A stretch of 64,000 nt of DNA from Geobacter sp. GTDB taxonomy: Bacteria; Desulfobacterota; Desulfuromonadia; Geobacterales; Geobacteraceae. Below the pieces are notes generated by a model. The model made no database searches, was not told where the DNA came from, and saw only the letters and a program-made list of their open reading frames with translations. The position numbers and the translations under genes are program-made. Location: contig POSG01000009.1 of NCBI GenBank assembly GCA_003314535.1, positions 41,716 to 105,715 on the forward strand, given 5' to 3'. Below are positions 56,097-63,851 of the stretch, piece after piece. Each line of letters starts with the position of its first letter. Positions within the stretch are counted from its first letter, which is position 1.

Positions 56097-56905
56097 GGGA
56101 ATTCCCGTTTATTAAAAACAATGCATGCAAGAGCCATGACCAGACAGGTGTAAGCCAGACCGTAGATGAAGGTCCAGAATATATATGTCGCCGGTATAGT
56201 CAGGCCATGTGCCGCCTGAGTCTTGATATCGAAAAAGGAAAGGTTTGGAAACAGATAATAGGCTGCCTGAACAACTTTGACCGTGATCGGCGAAGGGTCA
56301 ATCCCGATCCCCTGGGGAGATTCCACCAGCGCCTTGACATCAGTCAGGGAAGTTCCGATCAGGTAACTGATAATGGTCATGACAAGCGCAATAAAAGATG
56401 TGGACGTAAACGAAGCGAACAGAAAGCTGAGCGCCGAAAGAAGAATCAGCATCAACACGATATAAAGGACGGCAAGCACAAGCAGGGTCCAGGAAAATCG
56501 CTGGAAATACAACGGAAGCATTTTCTGAAGCAGAAAAAGCGAGATCGCGGCGAAGATGGTCTGAACGACGCTGGATGCCATAATAAGACCGGCAATTCCA
56601 AGAAATTTGCCTATGAGATAGTGAGTGCGGGAAATCGGCCGCGCAAGAACCATGTAGATAGTCCTTTTATCCAGATCCTTTGCCATAAGGTTCATCCCGA
56701 CAAAAAAAACCAGCAGCAATCCGGAAAAAGACACAGTGGAAAGTGCGATATCCATCGCCACCTTGCCGACCTCGCGCATCGCCATTTGCGCGAAAAGGAA
56801 ATTGACAACCAGCATCAAAAGGGCCAGAAGAGTGATACCATATATCGCTCTGTTCCTGATTCCTTCCTTGAAAGTGATGACCGCAACAGGGAAAAGGGAA
56901 TTCAT
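56093..56905 (-). CDS. ABC-2 type transporter permease
   Basis: This inner-membrane protein of 270 residues has six predicted membrane helices and the early helix pair of NosY/ABC-2 permeases (VAVITFKEGIRNRAIYGITL). The DLDKRTIYMVLARPISRTHY segment after the second helix is the typical cytoplasmic coupling region. It starts three bases after the ATPase stop and overlaps the next gene, so the three form one operon. The cargo is unknown. Confidence 0.85.
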   Translation of the reverse strand: MNSLFPVAVITFKEGIRNRAIYGITLLALLMLVVNFLFAQMAMREVGKVAMDIALSTVSFSGLLLVFFVGMNLMAKDLDKRTIYMVLARPISRTHYLIGKFLGIAGLIMASSVVQTIFAAISLFLLQKMLPLYFQRFSWTLLVLAVLYIVLMLILLSALSFLFASFTSTSFIALVMTIISYLIGTSLTDVKALVESPQGIGIDPSPITVKVVQAAYYLFPNLSFFDIKTQAAHGLTIPATYIFWTFIYGLAYTCLVMALACIVFNKREFP

Positions 56906-56908
56906 GAC

Positions 56909-57661
56909 CTACATCACCTCCTTGTGACCAGCCTTTTCGACTTCGAGCAGAAACCTGTCCTCCAGGGTCTGGCCTGGCTGAAGAAGATCCCCCAACTTGC
57001 CAGTCACGCGCAGCATGCCGCCGACAAGTATCCCCACCTTGTCGCAAAACCTTTCCACGTCATTGAGTATGTGGGATGAGAAAAAAACCGTTTTGCCCTG
57101 AGCTTTCAGCTCCAGGATCAGGTCGCCCACCATCTTCCTTCCAATGGGGTCCAGGCCACTCATGGGCTCATCCAGTATCACCACCTCAGGATCATGGGCA
57201 AGCGCCAAGGCCAAGCCTGCCCGTTGGAGCATACCCTTTGAATAGGTGCGCAGCGGCCTTTTGCGCGCCTCTTGTAGGTTAACCTTTTGCATCAGGATAT
57301 CAGTACGCTGCCGTATCGCGGCATGCTTAAGTCCCGAAGCGCTCCCACCGAAGTGGAGTAACTCCTCCGCCGTCAAATAATCATAAAAACATGGATTTTC
57401 CGGTAAAAACCCGACAACGCGGCGAACGGAACGGTCACTCACATCCTTTCCCATTATGGAAGCATTTCCAGAATCGGGGTAGATCAGATTCAGAAGTATC
57501 TTGATGGCAGTGGACTTGCCAGCGCCGTTCGGGCCAAGAAAACCGAAGACTTCGCCCTCGGCAATCTCAAGGGAAAGACCACGCAGGGCATATACCCGCT
57601 TGGCAGCAAGTTTGGTCTTGAACGACTTCGAAATCTCAGACAAAGCAATCATCTTTTGCAT
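56909..57661 (-). CDS. ABC transporter ATP-binding protein
   Basis: This 250-residue ATPase powers the adjoining permease. It has Walker A (GPNGAGKST), the Q-loop at VVGFLPENPCFY, the signature TYSKGMLQRAGLALAL (YSKGM in place of LSGGQ, usual in this subgroup), Walker B (VVILDEPMSGLDP) and the H-loop FFSSHIL. AGGAA lies seven bases before the ATG. It is the first gene of the three-gene operon that follows pilA. Confidence 0.9.
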   Translation of the reverse strand: MQKMIALSEISKSFKTKLAAKRVYALRGLSLEIAEGEVFGFLGPNGAGKSTAIKILLNLIYPDSGNASIMGKDVSDRSVRRVVGFLPENPCFYDYLTAEELLHFGGSASGLKHAAIRQRTDILMQKVNLQEARKRPLRTYSKGMLQRAGLALALAHDPEVVILDEPMSGLDPIGRKMVGDLILELKAQGKTVFFSSHILNDVERFCDKVGILVGGMLRVTGKLGDLLQPGQTLEDRFLLEVEKAGHKEVM

Positions 57662-57974
57662 ATGAAATTTCCTGATGTGATAACGAAATAGTTAAAAAAA
57701 GACTGTCCCCAATCAAGTAACTGGCAATAATTCGTTGCACAAGCAGAAGGCTCCCCCTAACCTGGTAAGCATGTTGCTCCCGGGTGTGCAAGCCACCTCA
57801 GAATTACAAACGAAGCTGGCCGTATCCTGTGCTTTGGCCAGTTTCGTTTTCCCCTGTATTTCGCGACACTCTGATACAGGTTTCATGTATTAGCAAGTCT
57901 TTTTAAAATTGTAAACACAAAAAAGACCAAATATGATTTGGTCTTTTTTGTGCCAGGCTAAGTCTAAGCTTCGA
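57662..57974. other. Gap between pilA and the ABC operon
   Basis: No gene is seen in these 313 bases. At 57812-57845 there is a hairpin (GAAGCTGGCC with GGCCAGTTTC, one mismatch, 14-base loop). The pilA terminator lies at 57917-57949. I looked for a c-di-GMP or cGAMP riboswitch and did not find the conserved core. Confidence 0.5.
57917..57949 (-). terminator. pilA: Intrinsic terminator after pilA
   Basis: A 12-bp perfect palindrome (AAAAGACCAAAT with ATTTGGTCTTTT, three-base loop) is flanked by T-runs on both strands. It lies 26 bases after the pilA stop and can end transcription in both directions. Confidence 0.88.
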
Positions 57975-58625
57975 TTATAATGAGGTCCAGTTAGCGTTGG
58001 GTGCTGCACCACCACCTGCGGTACCTTGCAATGACGGAGTGGTGGATGCCGTTGCGGGAACGCCAGAGGCAGGTGTTCCTGTTGCTGCACTAAGGGCGGT
58101 ACCTGCCCAAGCGTCATCTTGAACAAACAAAACTGCAGTATCAGCAGATTCAGCAGCGTACACCCTGTTACCCTGAGTGTGTTTTGCGACTAAAACGAAG
58201 GCCGGAGCTGAGACAACAGCAGTAGTGCTGGCAGCCAGAATAACCCCGTTAGAAACACCTACACCCATAGCCGCCACTACACCGGCACCGGCTCCATGCA
58301 AACCTGCGATACAACTGCCGGCTGTCGTTGCGGTTGCCGGAGCACTGGGTCCAGTAAGCAACGCACCTGTACCGCCAGTTCCAACGGCAGCGGGCAAATT
58401 AGCTACAGCGGATTCCGACCAGCCATAAGTCTGGTTGTCAGCAAAAAGCGATTCTTCAGCGGTTTTTGCATTTTTTACATCGGAAAGTGCGGCAGAGTTG
58501 AAGCCTTTCATGCGGTAGGCTGCGAACTGCGGGATGGCGATGGCCGCCAGGATGCCGATGATCGCCACGACGATCAACAGTTCGATAAGGGTGAAGCCTT
58601 CTTGCTTTCTGAGTTTTGCCAACAT
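57975..58625 (-). CDS. pilA: Type IV major pilin, long form
   Basis: This is the structural subunit of a type IVa pilus, processed at the inner membrane and built into fibres. The start at 58625 has AGGAGAG seven bases upstream and gives 216 residues: a 10-residue leader (MLAKLRKQEG), the cleavage site before FTLIELLIVVAIIGILAA with Glu5, and a 206-residue mature protein. Mature residues 1-57 closely match the short Geobacter pilin, with aromatics at 1, 24, 27, 32, 51 and 57. The rest (about 145 residues) is Ala/Gly/Thr-rich, with a block containing FVLVAKHTQGNRVYAAESAD. It lies downstream of pilR under a sigma-54-type promoter. Confidence 0.93.
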   Translation of the reverse strand: MLAKLRKQEGFTLIELLIVVAIIGILAAIAIPQFAAYRMKGFNSAALSDVKNAKTAEESLFADNQTYGWSESAVANLPAAVGTGGTGALLTGPSAPATATTAGSCIAGLHGAGAGVVAAMGVGVSNGVILAASTTAVVSAPAFVLVAKHTQGNRVYAAESADTAVLFVQDDAWAGTALSAATGTPASGVPATASTTPSLQGTAGGGAAPNANWTSL

Positions 58626-58718
58626 GTTTACTCTCCTTTCACTCTGTTGCTTGGTTTTGGAGTCTTCCGGTTCGCTCTGATCCCGGTTTTCCTCGTGAAT
58701 TGATGTTGCCAAATTAGT

Positions 58719-58734
58719 AGCACCTTCTGTGCCA
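58719..58734 (-). promoter_or_regulatory. pilA: Sigma-54 promoter of pilA
   Basis: The minus strand reads TGGCACAGAAGGTGCT, a near-perfect match to the -24/-12 consensus TGGCACGNNNNTTGCW with the right GG-GC spacing. Transcription would begin near 58708, leaving a leader of about 83 bases. PilR, encoded directly upstream, is a sigma-54 activator and the obvious regulator. Confidence 0.85.
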
Positions 58735-58793
58735 AACAACAGAGAAAAGATGGAGGCTGGTTTCTTCATGGGAAATGCATTGATCAACCTAAT

Positions 58794-58895
58794 GTAGGGG
58801 CACCCCCCTGTGGGTGCCCTTCTATGATGTATCAAGGGCAGGCACGTGCTTACACGACGGAGCGCTTCAGCGCGCAGGCGGGGGCCTGCCCCTAC
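58794..58895. repeat. Two family-1 palindromic repeats upstream of pilA
   Basis: One copy lies at 58794-58820 (GTAGGGGCACCCCCCTGTGGGTGCCC). A second, at 58836-58895, has the ends GGGCAGGCAC and GGGGGCCTGCCCCTAC but is split by about 34 extra bases. They lie between pilR and the pilA promoter. Confidence 0.78.
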
Positions 58896-58924
58896 GGAAT
58901 GAAACTCTTGGCCCCCTTCATTCA

Positions 58925-58960
58925 GCCTTCGTAGCCGGGCTGCTTCGGCGAAGTAAGCCC
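58925..58960. repeat. Family-3 repeat
   Basis: This segment (GCCTTCGTAGCCGGGCTGCTTCGGCG and following) matches the reverse complement of 53655-53692 with a few changes. Both lie next to other repeat units. Confidence 0.5.
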
Positions 58961-58970
58961 CGGGCTTTGC

Positions 58971-59058
58971 CCACCCTCTCCCTTGAGGGCGAGGGTTTGT
59001 CAGTATTACCCTCTCCATTAAGGGAGAGGGTGGTGTGCATCACCGGGTGTGGGGGTTC
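58971..59058. repeat. Family-2 repeat unit, shorter copy
   Basis: It has the same two inner near-palindromes and the CCGGGTG..GGGGG end as the copy at 50246-50387, with a shorter spacer and no matching left end. Together with the neighbouring repeats and the promoter it accounts for most of the 553-base gap between pilA and pilR; nothing else is seen there. Confidence 0.75.
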
Positions 59059-59178
59059 ATAAAATAAAAATCTTGCTTTATTGGTTAGCGCGTTAATGAT
59101 TGCCACCCACCCCAGCCGGCATTAGTGACAATTTATGTCAGATCGTGCTGCCGCAAATTGACTCCTTGACCAGGAACG

Positions 59179-60552
59179 TCACTCGTCGTCCATCCCGAAC
59201 TTGGCAAGACGGTAGCGTATGGAACGGAAGGATAGCCCCAGAAGCTCCGCTGCCCGTTTCTTCACCCCTCCGCAGCGCTCCAGAGCCTGCATGAGCAGCT
59301 GTTTTTCAATGCCGTCCAGGTAGGCTTCCAGGTTCATCCCGTCCTGTGGGATCTCGATTCCTTCACCCCTGGGAACAACACCGCAACAGTCCTGGACCTG
59401 GGACGGGAGACAGTCCTCTTCGATACGCCGGTTACCAAGAACTACGCATCGCTCCACCAGGTTTTCCAACTCGCGGACATTGCCTGGAAACGGGTAGGTC
59501 AGCAGTAGTTTGAGAGCGCCGGGAGCAATCTGTTCTTCTCCGCAGTCGGGGCCGGCATATTTTTTAAGGAAGTGCTCGATAAGAATGGGTATGTCATCCG
59601 GCCTCTCCCTAAGGGAGGGCATTTTTACCGCCACTACGTTGAGACGGTAGAATAGGTCCTCGCGAAAGCTCCCTTCGCGCACCTGCTCCTCCAGGTCCCG
59701 GTTGGTGGCGGCCACAAGCCTCACGTCGGCCTTCATGGCTTCCGTACCGCCCACACGGCGGAATTCCCGCTCCTGGATGACTCGCAGCAGTTTGGCCTGG
59801 AGCATGAGCGGCACCTCGCCGATCTCGTCCAGGAAAAGCGTTCCGCCTTCCGCCTGCTCGAACAGGCCCGGCCGGTCGGAAACCGCGCCGGTGAACGCTC
59901 CCTTCTTGTGGCCGAAAAGCTCGCTCTCCATCAAAGTCTCGGGAATGGCGCCACAATTGACCGCCACAAAGGGTTTGGCTTGCCGCGGGCTGTTGTAGTG
60001 GATCGCCTTGGCCGCCAGTTCCTTGCCCGTTCCACTCTCACCATAGATCAGGATATTGGCGGTGCTGCCCGCGACCTTTTCGATCAGGCTGTAGACATCC
60101 CGCATCTTCTTGCTCTTGCCGATAAGGCCGCTGAAGCTGTAGCGTCCCTTCACTTCTTCCTGGAGGCGCAGGTTTTCCCGCTTCAGGCTCCTGCGGTCAA
60201 GGGCGTTCCTGACGATGATCTTGATTTCGTCAACATTGAACGGCTTGGCAATGTAATCGTAAGCTCCAAGTTTCATTGCCTCAACAGCCTGCTCCGCTGT
60301 GGAAAAAGCAGTTACCATGATTACCGCCGTGTCGGGGGATTCTTCCTTGACCCGCTCCAGGAGCGCAAGGCCACCCAACCCGGGCATCTTCACATCCGAG
60401 ATAACCAGGTCGTAACTGTTGGAGGATAATAGGGGAAATGCTGCCTCTGCCGACTCAGCCAGATCGACTGAATAACCTTCCCGCTCCAGGAGAATGCCGA
60501 GGAATTCCCTCATGCTCAATTCGTCGTCGACTACAAGGATTTTCGTTTCCAT
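59179..60552 (-). CDS. pilR: Sigma-54-dependent response regulator PilR
   Basis: PilR is an NtrC-family activator that turns on pilA transcription with sigma-54 RNA polymerase. The 457 residues have a receiver with phospho-acceptor Asp53 (VISDVKMPG), an AAA+ domain with Walker A GESGTGKE near residue 169, the sigma-54 contact GAFTGA near 215 and Walker B LFLDEIGEV, and a Fis-type helix-turn-helix at the C-terminus (KKRAAELLGLSFRSIRYRLA). It lies between pilS and pilA on the same strand. An unusual repeat-rich gap of 361 bases separates it from pilS. Confidence 0.93.
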   Translation of the reverse strand: METKILVVDDELSMREFLGILLEREGYSVDLAESAEAAFPLLSSNSYDLVISDVKMPGLGGLALLERVKEESPDTAVIMVTAFSTAEQAVEAMKLGAYDYIAKPFNVDEIKIIVRNALDRRSLKRENLRLQEEVKGRYSFSGLIGKSKKMRDVYSLIEKVAGSTANILIYGESGTGKELAAKAIHYNSPRQAKPFVAVNCGAIPETLMESELFGHKKGAFTGAVSDRPGLFEQAEGGTLFLDEIGEVPLMLQAKLLRVIQEREFRRVGGTEAMKADVRLVAATNRDLEEQVREGSFREDLFYRLNVVAVKMPSLRERPDDIPILIEHFLKKYAGPDCGEEQIAPGALKLLLTYPFPGNVRELENLVERCVVLGNRRIEEDCLPSQVQDCCGVVPRGEGIEIPQDGMNLEAYLDGIEKQLLMQALERCGGVKKRAAELLGLSFRSIRYRLAKFGMDDE

Positions 60553-60576
60553 AGGGCCTCAATTGGCGTTCAAAAA

Positions 60577-60602
60577 GGGCAGGCACGGGGGCCTGCCCCT
60601 AC
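60577..60602. repeat. Family-1 palindromic repeat at the end of the RAYT remnant
   Basis: GGGCAGGCACGGGGGCCTGCCCCTAC is a full copy. It begins exactly where similarity of the transposase remnant to its family stops, 25 bases before pilR. Confidence 0.82.
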
Positions 60603-60717
60603 CGAAAACGCATTCACTACTTTGTGCGCATAATGTCACAAAATATGCGCCTAAGGAAGAATAATCATAATTCTTCAACCTTAGGGATCGTCGCTTATGT
60701 ATTTCCGGGTTATACAT
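60601..60717 (-). pseudogene. N-terminal remnant of a REP-associated tyrosine transposase (RAYT)
   Basis: About 39 codons from the ATG at 60717 match the start of RAYT (IS200-like Y1) transposases: HKRRSLRLKNYDYSSLGAYF then VTLCAQSSECVFG. In intact members the HUH motif and catalytic tyrosine come later, so this fragment cannot be active. The frame then runs straight into a family-1 repeat. It lies between pilS and pilR on the same strand. Confidence 0.75.
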
Positions 60718-60725
60718 TGGTTCAC

Positions 60726-60900
60726 GTAGGGGCACCCCCCTGTGGGTGCCCTTGTAAAAGGTGGGATTGTTATCAACAAAAAAACGCACAGGTCTAAGGG
60801 CAGGCACAGGGGCCTGCCCCTACAAATTCAACCCATTCGCCCCTGCTCTATTTTTCGACAAAAACCATTCGAATGTAGGGGCGTCCCTTGCGGGCGCCCT
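60726..60900. repeat. Three family-1 palindromic repeats between pilS and pilR
   Basis: Copies lie at 60726-60752 (GTAGGGGCACCCCCCTGTGG form), 60798-60823 (GGGCAGGCACAGGGGCCTGC form) and 60875-60900 (GTAGGGGCGTCCCTTGCGGG form). With the copy at 60577 and the RAYT remnant they account for most of the 361-base gap; no gene is seen in the rest. Confidence 0.82.
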
Positions 60901-60913
60901 TCATTCATTTATC

Positions 60914-62548
60914 TCATGTTGCCGGCAGCACAATCGTAAACTCGGTCCCCTTCCCTTTTACGCTCGAAACCCGGATTTTCCCGCCGTGCGCCTCGATGAC
61001 ACGGTACACGGTTGCCAGGCCGAGCCCGGTTCCGCCCGTCTTGGTGGTATGGAACGGCTCGAAAACCCTCTTCAACTCTTCCTCGTTCATCCCAGAACCC
61101 GTATCGGAAATCTTGACCAAAACCGCCCCCGCTCCCTTCAATTCATAACTGCTACTGATCTCCTCGGCATTAATGCTTATCATTCCCTCATCGGACATCG
61201 CCTCGACCGCATTCACCATCAGATTCCACAACACCTGGCGGAATTTGTCTGCATCCACGAACACTTCCAGCTCTTCCGGACAATCATTGCGGATCACAAC
61301 CCCCTCGAAGCGGCAGTCACCTTCCATCAGTTCGCGGATTTCATTCACTAATCCACACAGGTTCACCAACTTCTTGCTCGGCTGGGTCGGACGCGCATAG
61401 TCGAGAAAATCCCTGATGAGCTTGTTCAGCCGTTCCGTTTCACGAACGATGATATCCAGAAGCCTTTTGTCCGCGGCATCTATGCTCCCGCCATTCGCGA
61501 TCAGCTGCACCGATCCGCTGATGGCAGCCAAAGGGTTGCGGATTTCGTGGGCAATACGGGCGGACAATTCACCGATGGCAGCCAGTCGGTCGGCCCTGGC
61601 AAGTTCGGATTTCATCTTGATGAGCTGGGTGAGGTCCTGGAAGTCTATGATGACCCCCAGGGCAAAACCATCCTTGTCGGTAAACGAGACCGATTTGAAG
61701 CCGATAACCATTTCTTCTCCGCTGCCCCGCTTATGCAGCATCTCTTCCCTGGATATGTTGCCGATCCGTCCCATGAAGGGCCCGAAGCCTGGCAGAATCT
61801 CGGTCAGGAGTCTGTCGTATGCCTCGGCCTGGGTCACACCCGTGAGCTGTTCGGCATAACGGTTGAATGCCCGGATCCTGCCATCGTTGGTGATCGTAAG
61901 GAGTCCGCTGTTGAGATTGGAAACTATGGAACTGTTGAGCCGTTCCATTTCTTCGAAATCGATCGTCTGCTTGAGGAGTGCGGTTTCACTGGCCCTCAAC
62001 TTGTCTGCCAAATAGCCGGTCAGAAAAGCAGTGAGGAAAAAGCCGAAAATGGTGACGCTGATTATGAAAAAGAAGGCCCCGGGCTGGAACTGCTGGGCTG
62101 CAACGGAAGACAGTCCAAGCGACGTCAATCTTCCATAATAATGCAAGTCCATCAAGGCTCCATAAAGAATGCTGCACAGCCCTGCGGTATATAAGGCCTC
62201 CTTCCGTGAAAGAAGGATGCTCGCGCTTATGATTGAAAGCAAATACAGAAACGAATAAGGTGATCCGATGCCGCCCGTCAGCAAGAGCAACAAGGTAACG
62301 AATCCAAGGTCCCAGACTATTTGCAGATAGGAAAGTGCACGATTGAATCTGCTGGTTTTTTTCAGGATAACGAGGGCGAATAGGGAAACCAGATAGGTGG
62401 CTACTACAAGTTGGGTGATATCAGGCAGTATATATTCGGGGCTTGCCTCAGGCCCCCGAATTCCCAGGATGGTGGTGGAAAGGAGAAAGAGGGAGACCAC
62501 CACCACCCTGGCAAAAACAAATCGAATTAACCGTTTCTTTTCTTCCAC
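60914..62548 (-). CDS. pilS: Sensor histidine kinase PilS
   Basis: PilS is the membrane kinase that phosphorylates PilR. The 544 residues have six predicted membrane helices in the first 190, a PAS domain at about 205-310 (LNSGLLTITNDGRIRAFNRY), the dimerisation domain with His334 in IAHEIRNPLAAISGS, and the ATPase domain with N-box NLMVNAVEAM, G1 ISDTGSGM and G2 GGTGLGLATV. It starts three bases after the pilC stop, so the two are one transcript. The six-helix sensor fits the PilS family, which senses pilin levels in the membrane. Confidence 0.92.
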   Translation of the reverse strand: MEEKKRLIRFVFARVVVVSLFLLSTTILGIRGPEASPEYILPDITQLVVATYLVSLFALVILKKTSRFNRALSYLQIVWDLGFVTLLLLLTGGIGSPYSFLYLLSIISASILLSRKEALYTAGLCSILYGALMDLHYYGRLTSLGLSSVAAQQFQPGAFFFIISVTIFGFFLTAFLTGYLADKLRASETALLKQTIDFEEMERLNSSIVSNLNSGLLTITNDGRIRAFNRYAEQLTGVTQAEAYDRLLTEILPGFGPFMGRIGNISREEMLHKRGSGEEMVIGFKSVSFTDKDGFALGVIIDFQDLTQLIKMKSELARADRLAAIGELSARIAHEIRNPLAAISGSVQLIANGGSIDAADKRLLDIIVRETERLNKLIRDFLDYARPTQPSKKLVNLCGLVNEIRELMEGDCRFEGVVIRNDCPEELEVFVDADKFRQVLWNLMVNAVEAMSDEGMISINAEEISSSYELKGAGAVLVKISDTGSGMNEEELKRVFEPFHTTKTGGTGLGLATVYRVIEAHGGKIRVSSVKGKGTEFTIVLPAT

Positions 62549-62551
62549 CAG

Positions 62552-63772
62552 TTACCCGCCAACTGCGCCTGCGATCTTGAAGATCGGGAGGTACATGGCA
62601 ATGACAAGGCCGCCTACCACTACACCAAGGAACACCATCAGCATAGGCTCCAGCATGGCTGTCATCGCGGATACCGCATTATCGACTTCATCGTCGTAGA
62701 AGTCGGCAATTTTGGAAAGCATGGCATCCATGGCGCCGGTTGCCTCGCCGACAGAGATCATTTGAACGACCATCGGCGGGAAAACCCCGCTTTGGGCAAG
62801 AGGTTCGGCAATCGTCTTGCCTTCTGAAATTGACTGACGGACTTTCATGATCGCCTCTTCGACGATCACGTTCCCAGCAGTCCTCGCCACAATGTCGAGT
62901 CCGTCGAGAATCGGCACACCGCTGCTGACCAGGGTGCCGAGGGTACGGGTAAATTTGGCTACTGAAACCTTCCTGATCAAGGGACCAATTATAGGTGCCC
63001 GCAATGCCATCCTGTCAAGGGTCTTGCGCCCGTTTTTCGTTGCATAGTATTTCTTGACGGCAAATATGAAAGCAGCGATACCCGCGACGATCACGATGAT
63101 ATATTTTTTTACGAAATTGCTGAGGGCTATGACGACCTTTGTCGGGCCGGGCAGGTCAGAGCCGAAATCTGCAAACATTTTTGCGAAGGTGGGAATAACG
63201 AAATAGAGGATGACACCGACGACGACTACTGCAACAGACATAATGGTTGCAGGATAGACCATGGCGCCCTTGATCTGCTTTTTGAGCTTCATGGCCTTTT
63301 CAGTATATGCCGCAAGACGGGTCAGGATCGTGTCGAGAATACCGCCGACCTCGCCCGCCGCCACCAGGCTGACGAAGAGCTGGTCGAAAACCTTGGGATG
63401 CTTGGCCAGCGCGTCGGCAAAGGTGGAGCCGCTCTCTACGCTGTCCTTGACCTTTAGCAGCACGTCCTTGAAGGTCGGATTCTCCTGCTGGCTGGAAAGG
63501 ATGTCCAGGCACTGGACCAACGGCAGGCCCGAGTCGATCATGGTGGCAAACTGGCGGGTGAAGATGACCAGCTCTTTGGTGCTGACCTTTTTCCCGAAAA
63601 TGGCCGGCAACTTGATTTCCTTGCTCAGCCCCTTGCCCTCTTCCTTTATGGAAATGCCGCCGAAGCCGAATTTCTTCAGCTGGGCTTCGACCATGTCCTT
63701 GGACTTGGCCTCCATTACGCCGGTCTGGACGGCCCCGGTCCTGCTCCTGGCTTCCCATTGAAATTTCGCCAT
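62552..63772 (-). CDS. pilC: Type IV pilus inner-membrane platform protein PilC
   Basis: PilC is the polytopic platform that couples the pilus motor ATPases to pilin assembly. The start at 63772 (MAKFQWEARSRTG) has GGGAGG close upstream; an in-frame start 21 codons earlier lacks one. The 406 residues contain two GspF domains, each with the FTRQFATMIDSGLPLVQCLD-type motif (also FTRTLGTLVSSGVPILDGLD), and three membrane segments. It lies between pilT and pilS. Confidence 0.95.
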   Translation of the reverse strand: MAKFQWEARSRTGAVQTGVMEAKSKDMVEAQLKKFGFGGISIKEEGKGLSKEIKLPAIFGKKVSTKELVIFTRQFATMIDSGLPLVQCLDILSSQQENPTFKDVLLKVKDSVESGSTFADALAKHPKVFDQLFVSLVAAGEVGGILDTILTRLAAYTEKAMKLKKQIKGAMVYPATIMSVAVVVVGVILYFVIPTFAKMFADFGSDLPGPTKVVIALSNFVKKYIIVIVAGIAAFIFAVKKYYATKNGRKTLDRMALRAPIIGPLIRKVSVAKFTRTLGTLVSSGVPILDGLDIVARTAGNVIVEEAIMKVRQSISEGKTIAEPLAQSGVFPPMVVQMISVGEATGAMDAMLSKIADFYDDEVDNAVSAMTAMLEPMLMVFLGVVVGGLVIAMYLPIFKIAGAVGG

Positions 63773-63851
63773 CTTGTCCTCCCTTCCACGCAGTGTAAAA
63801 GAAAGCACCCCCGCAAAGGGGTAACCTGTAAGCAAACTTATCGCAACGCCG

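Noticed and set aside
57740..57860. Possible c-di-GMP or cGAMP (GEMM) riboswitch between pilA and the ABC operon
   Set aside because: There is a hairpin but the conserved GEMM core and tetraloop-receptor arrangement could not be found.
58626..59018. An N-terminal extension of pilA to 59018
   Set aside because: The extra 131 codons come from the promoter and repeats. AGGAGAG and a normal prepilin leader place the start at 58625.
60577..60900. Possible CRISPR array
   Set aside because: The repeats are palindromic, variable in sequence, irregularly spaced and in both orientations, and there are no cas genes.
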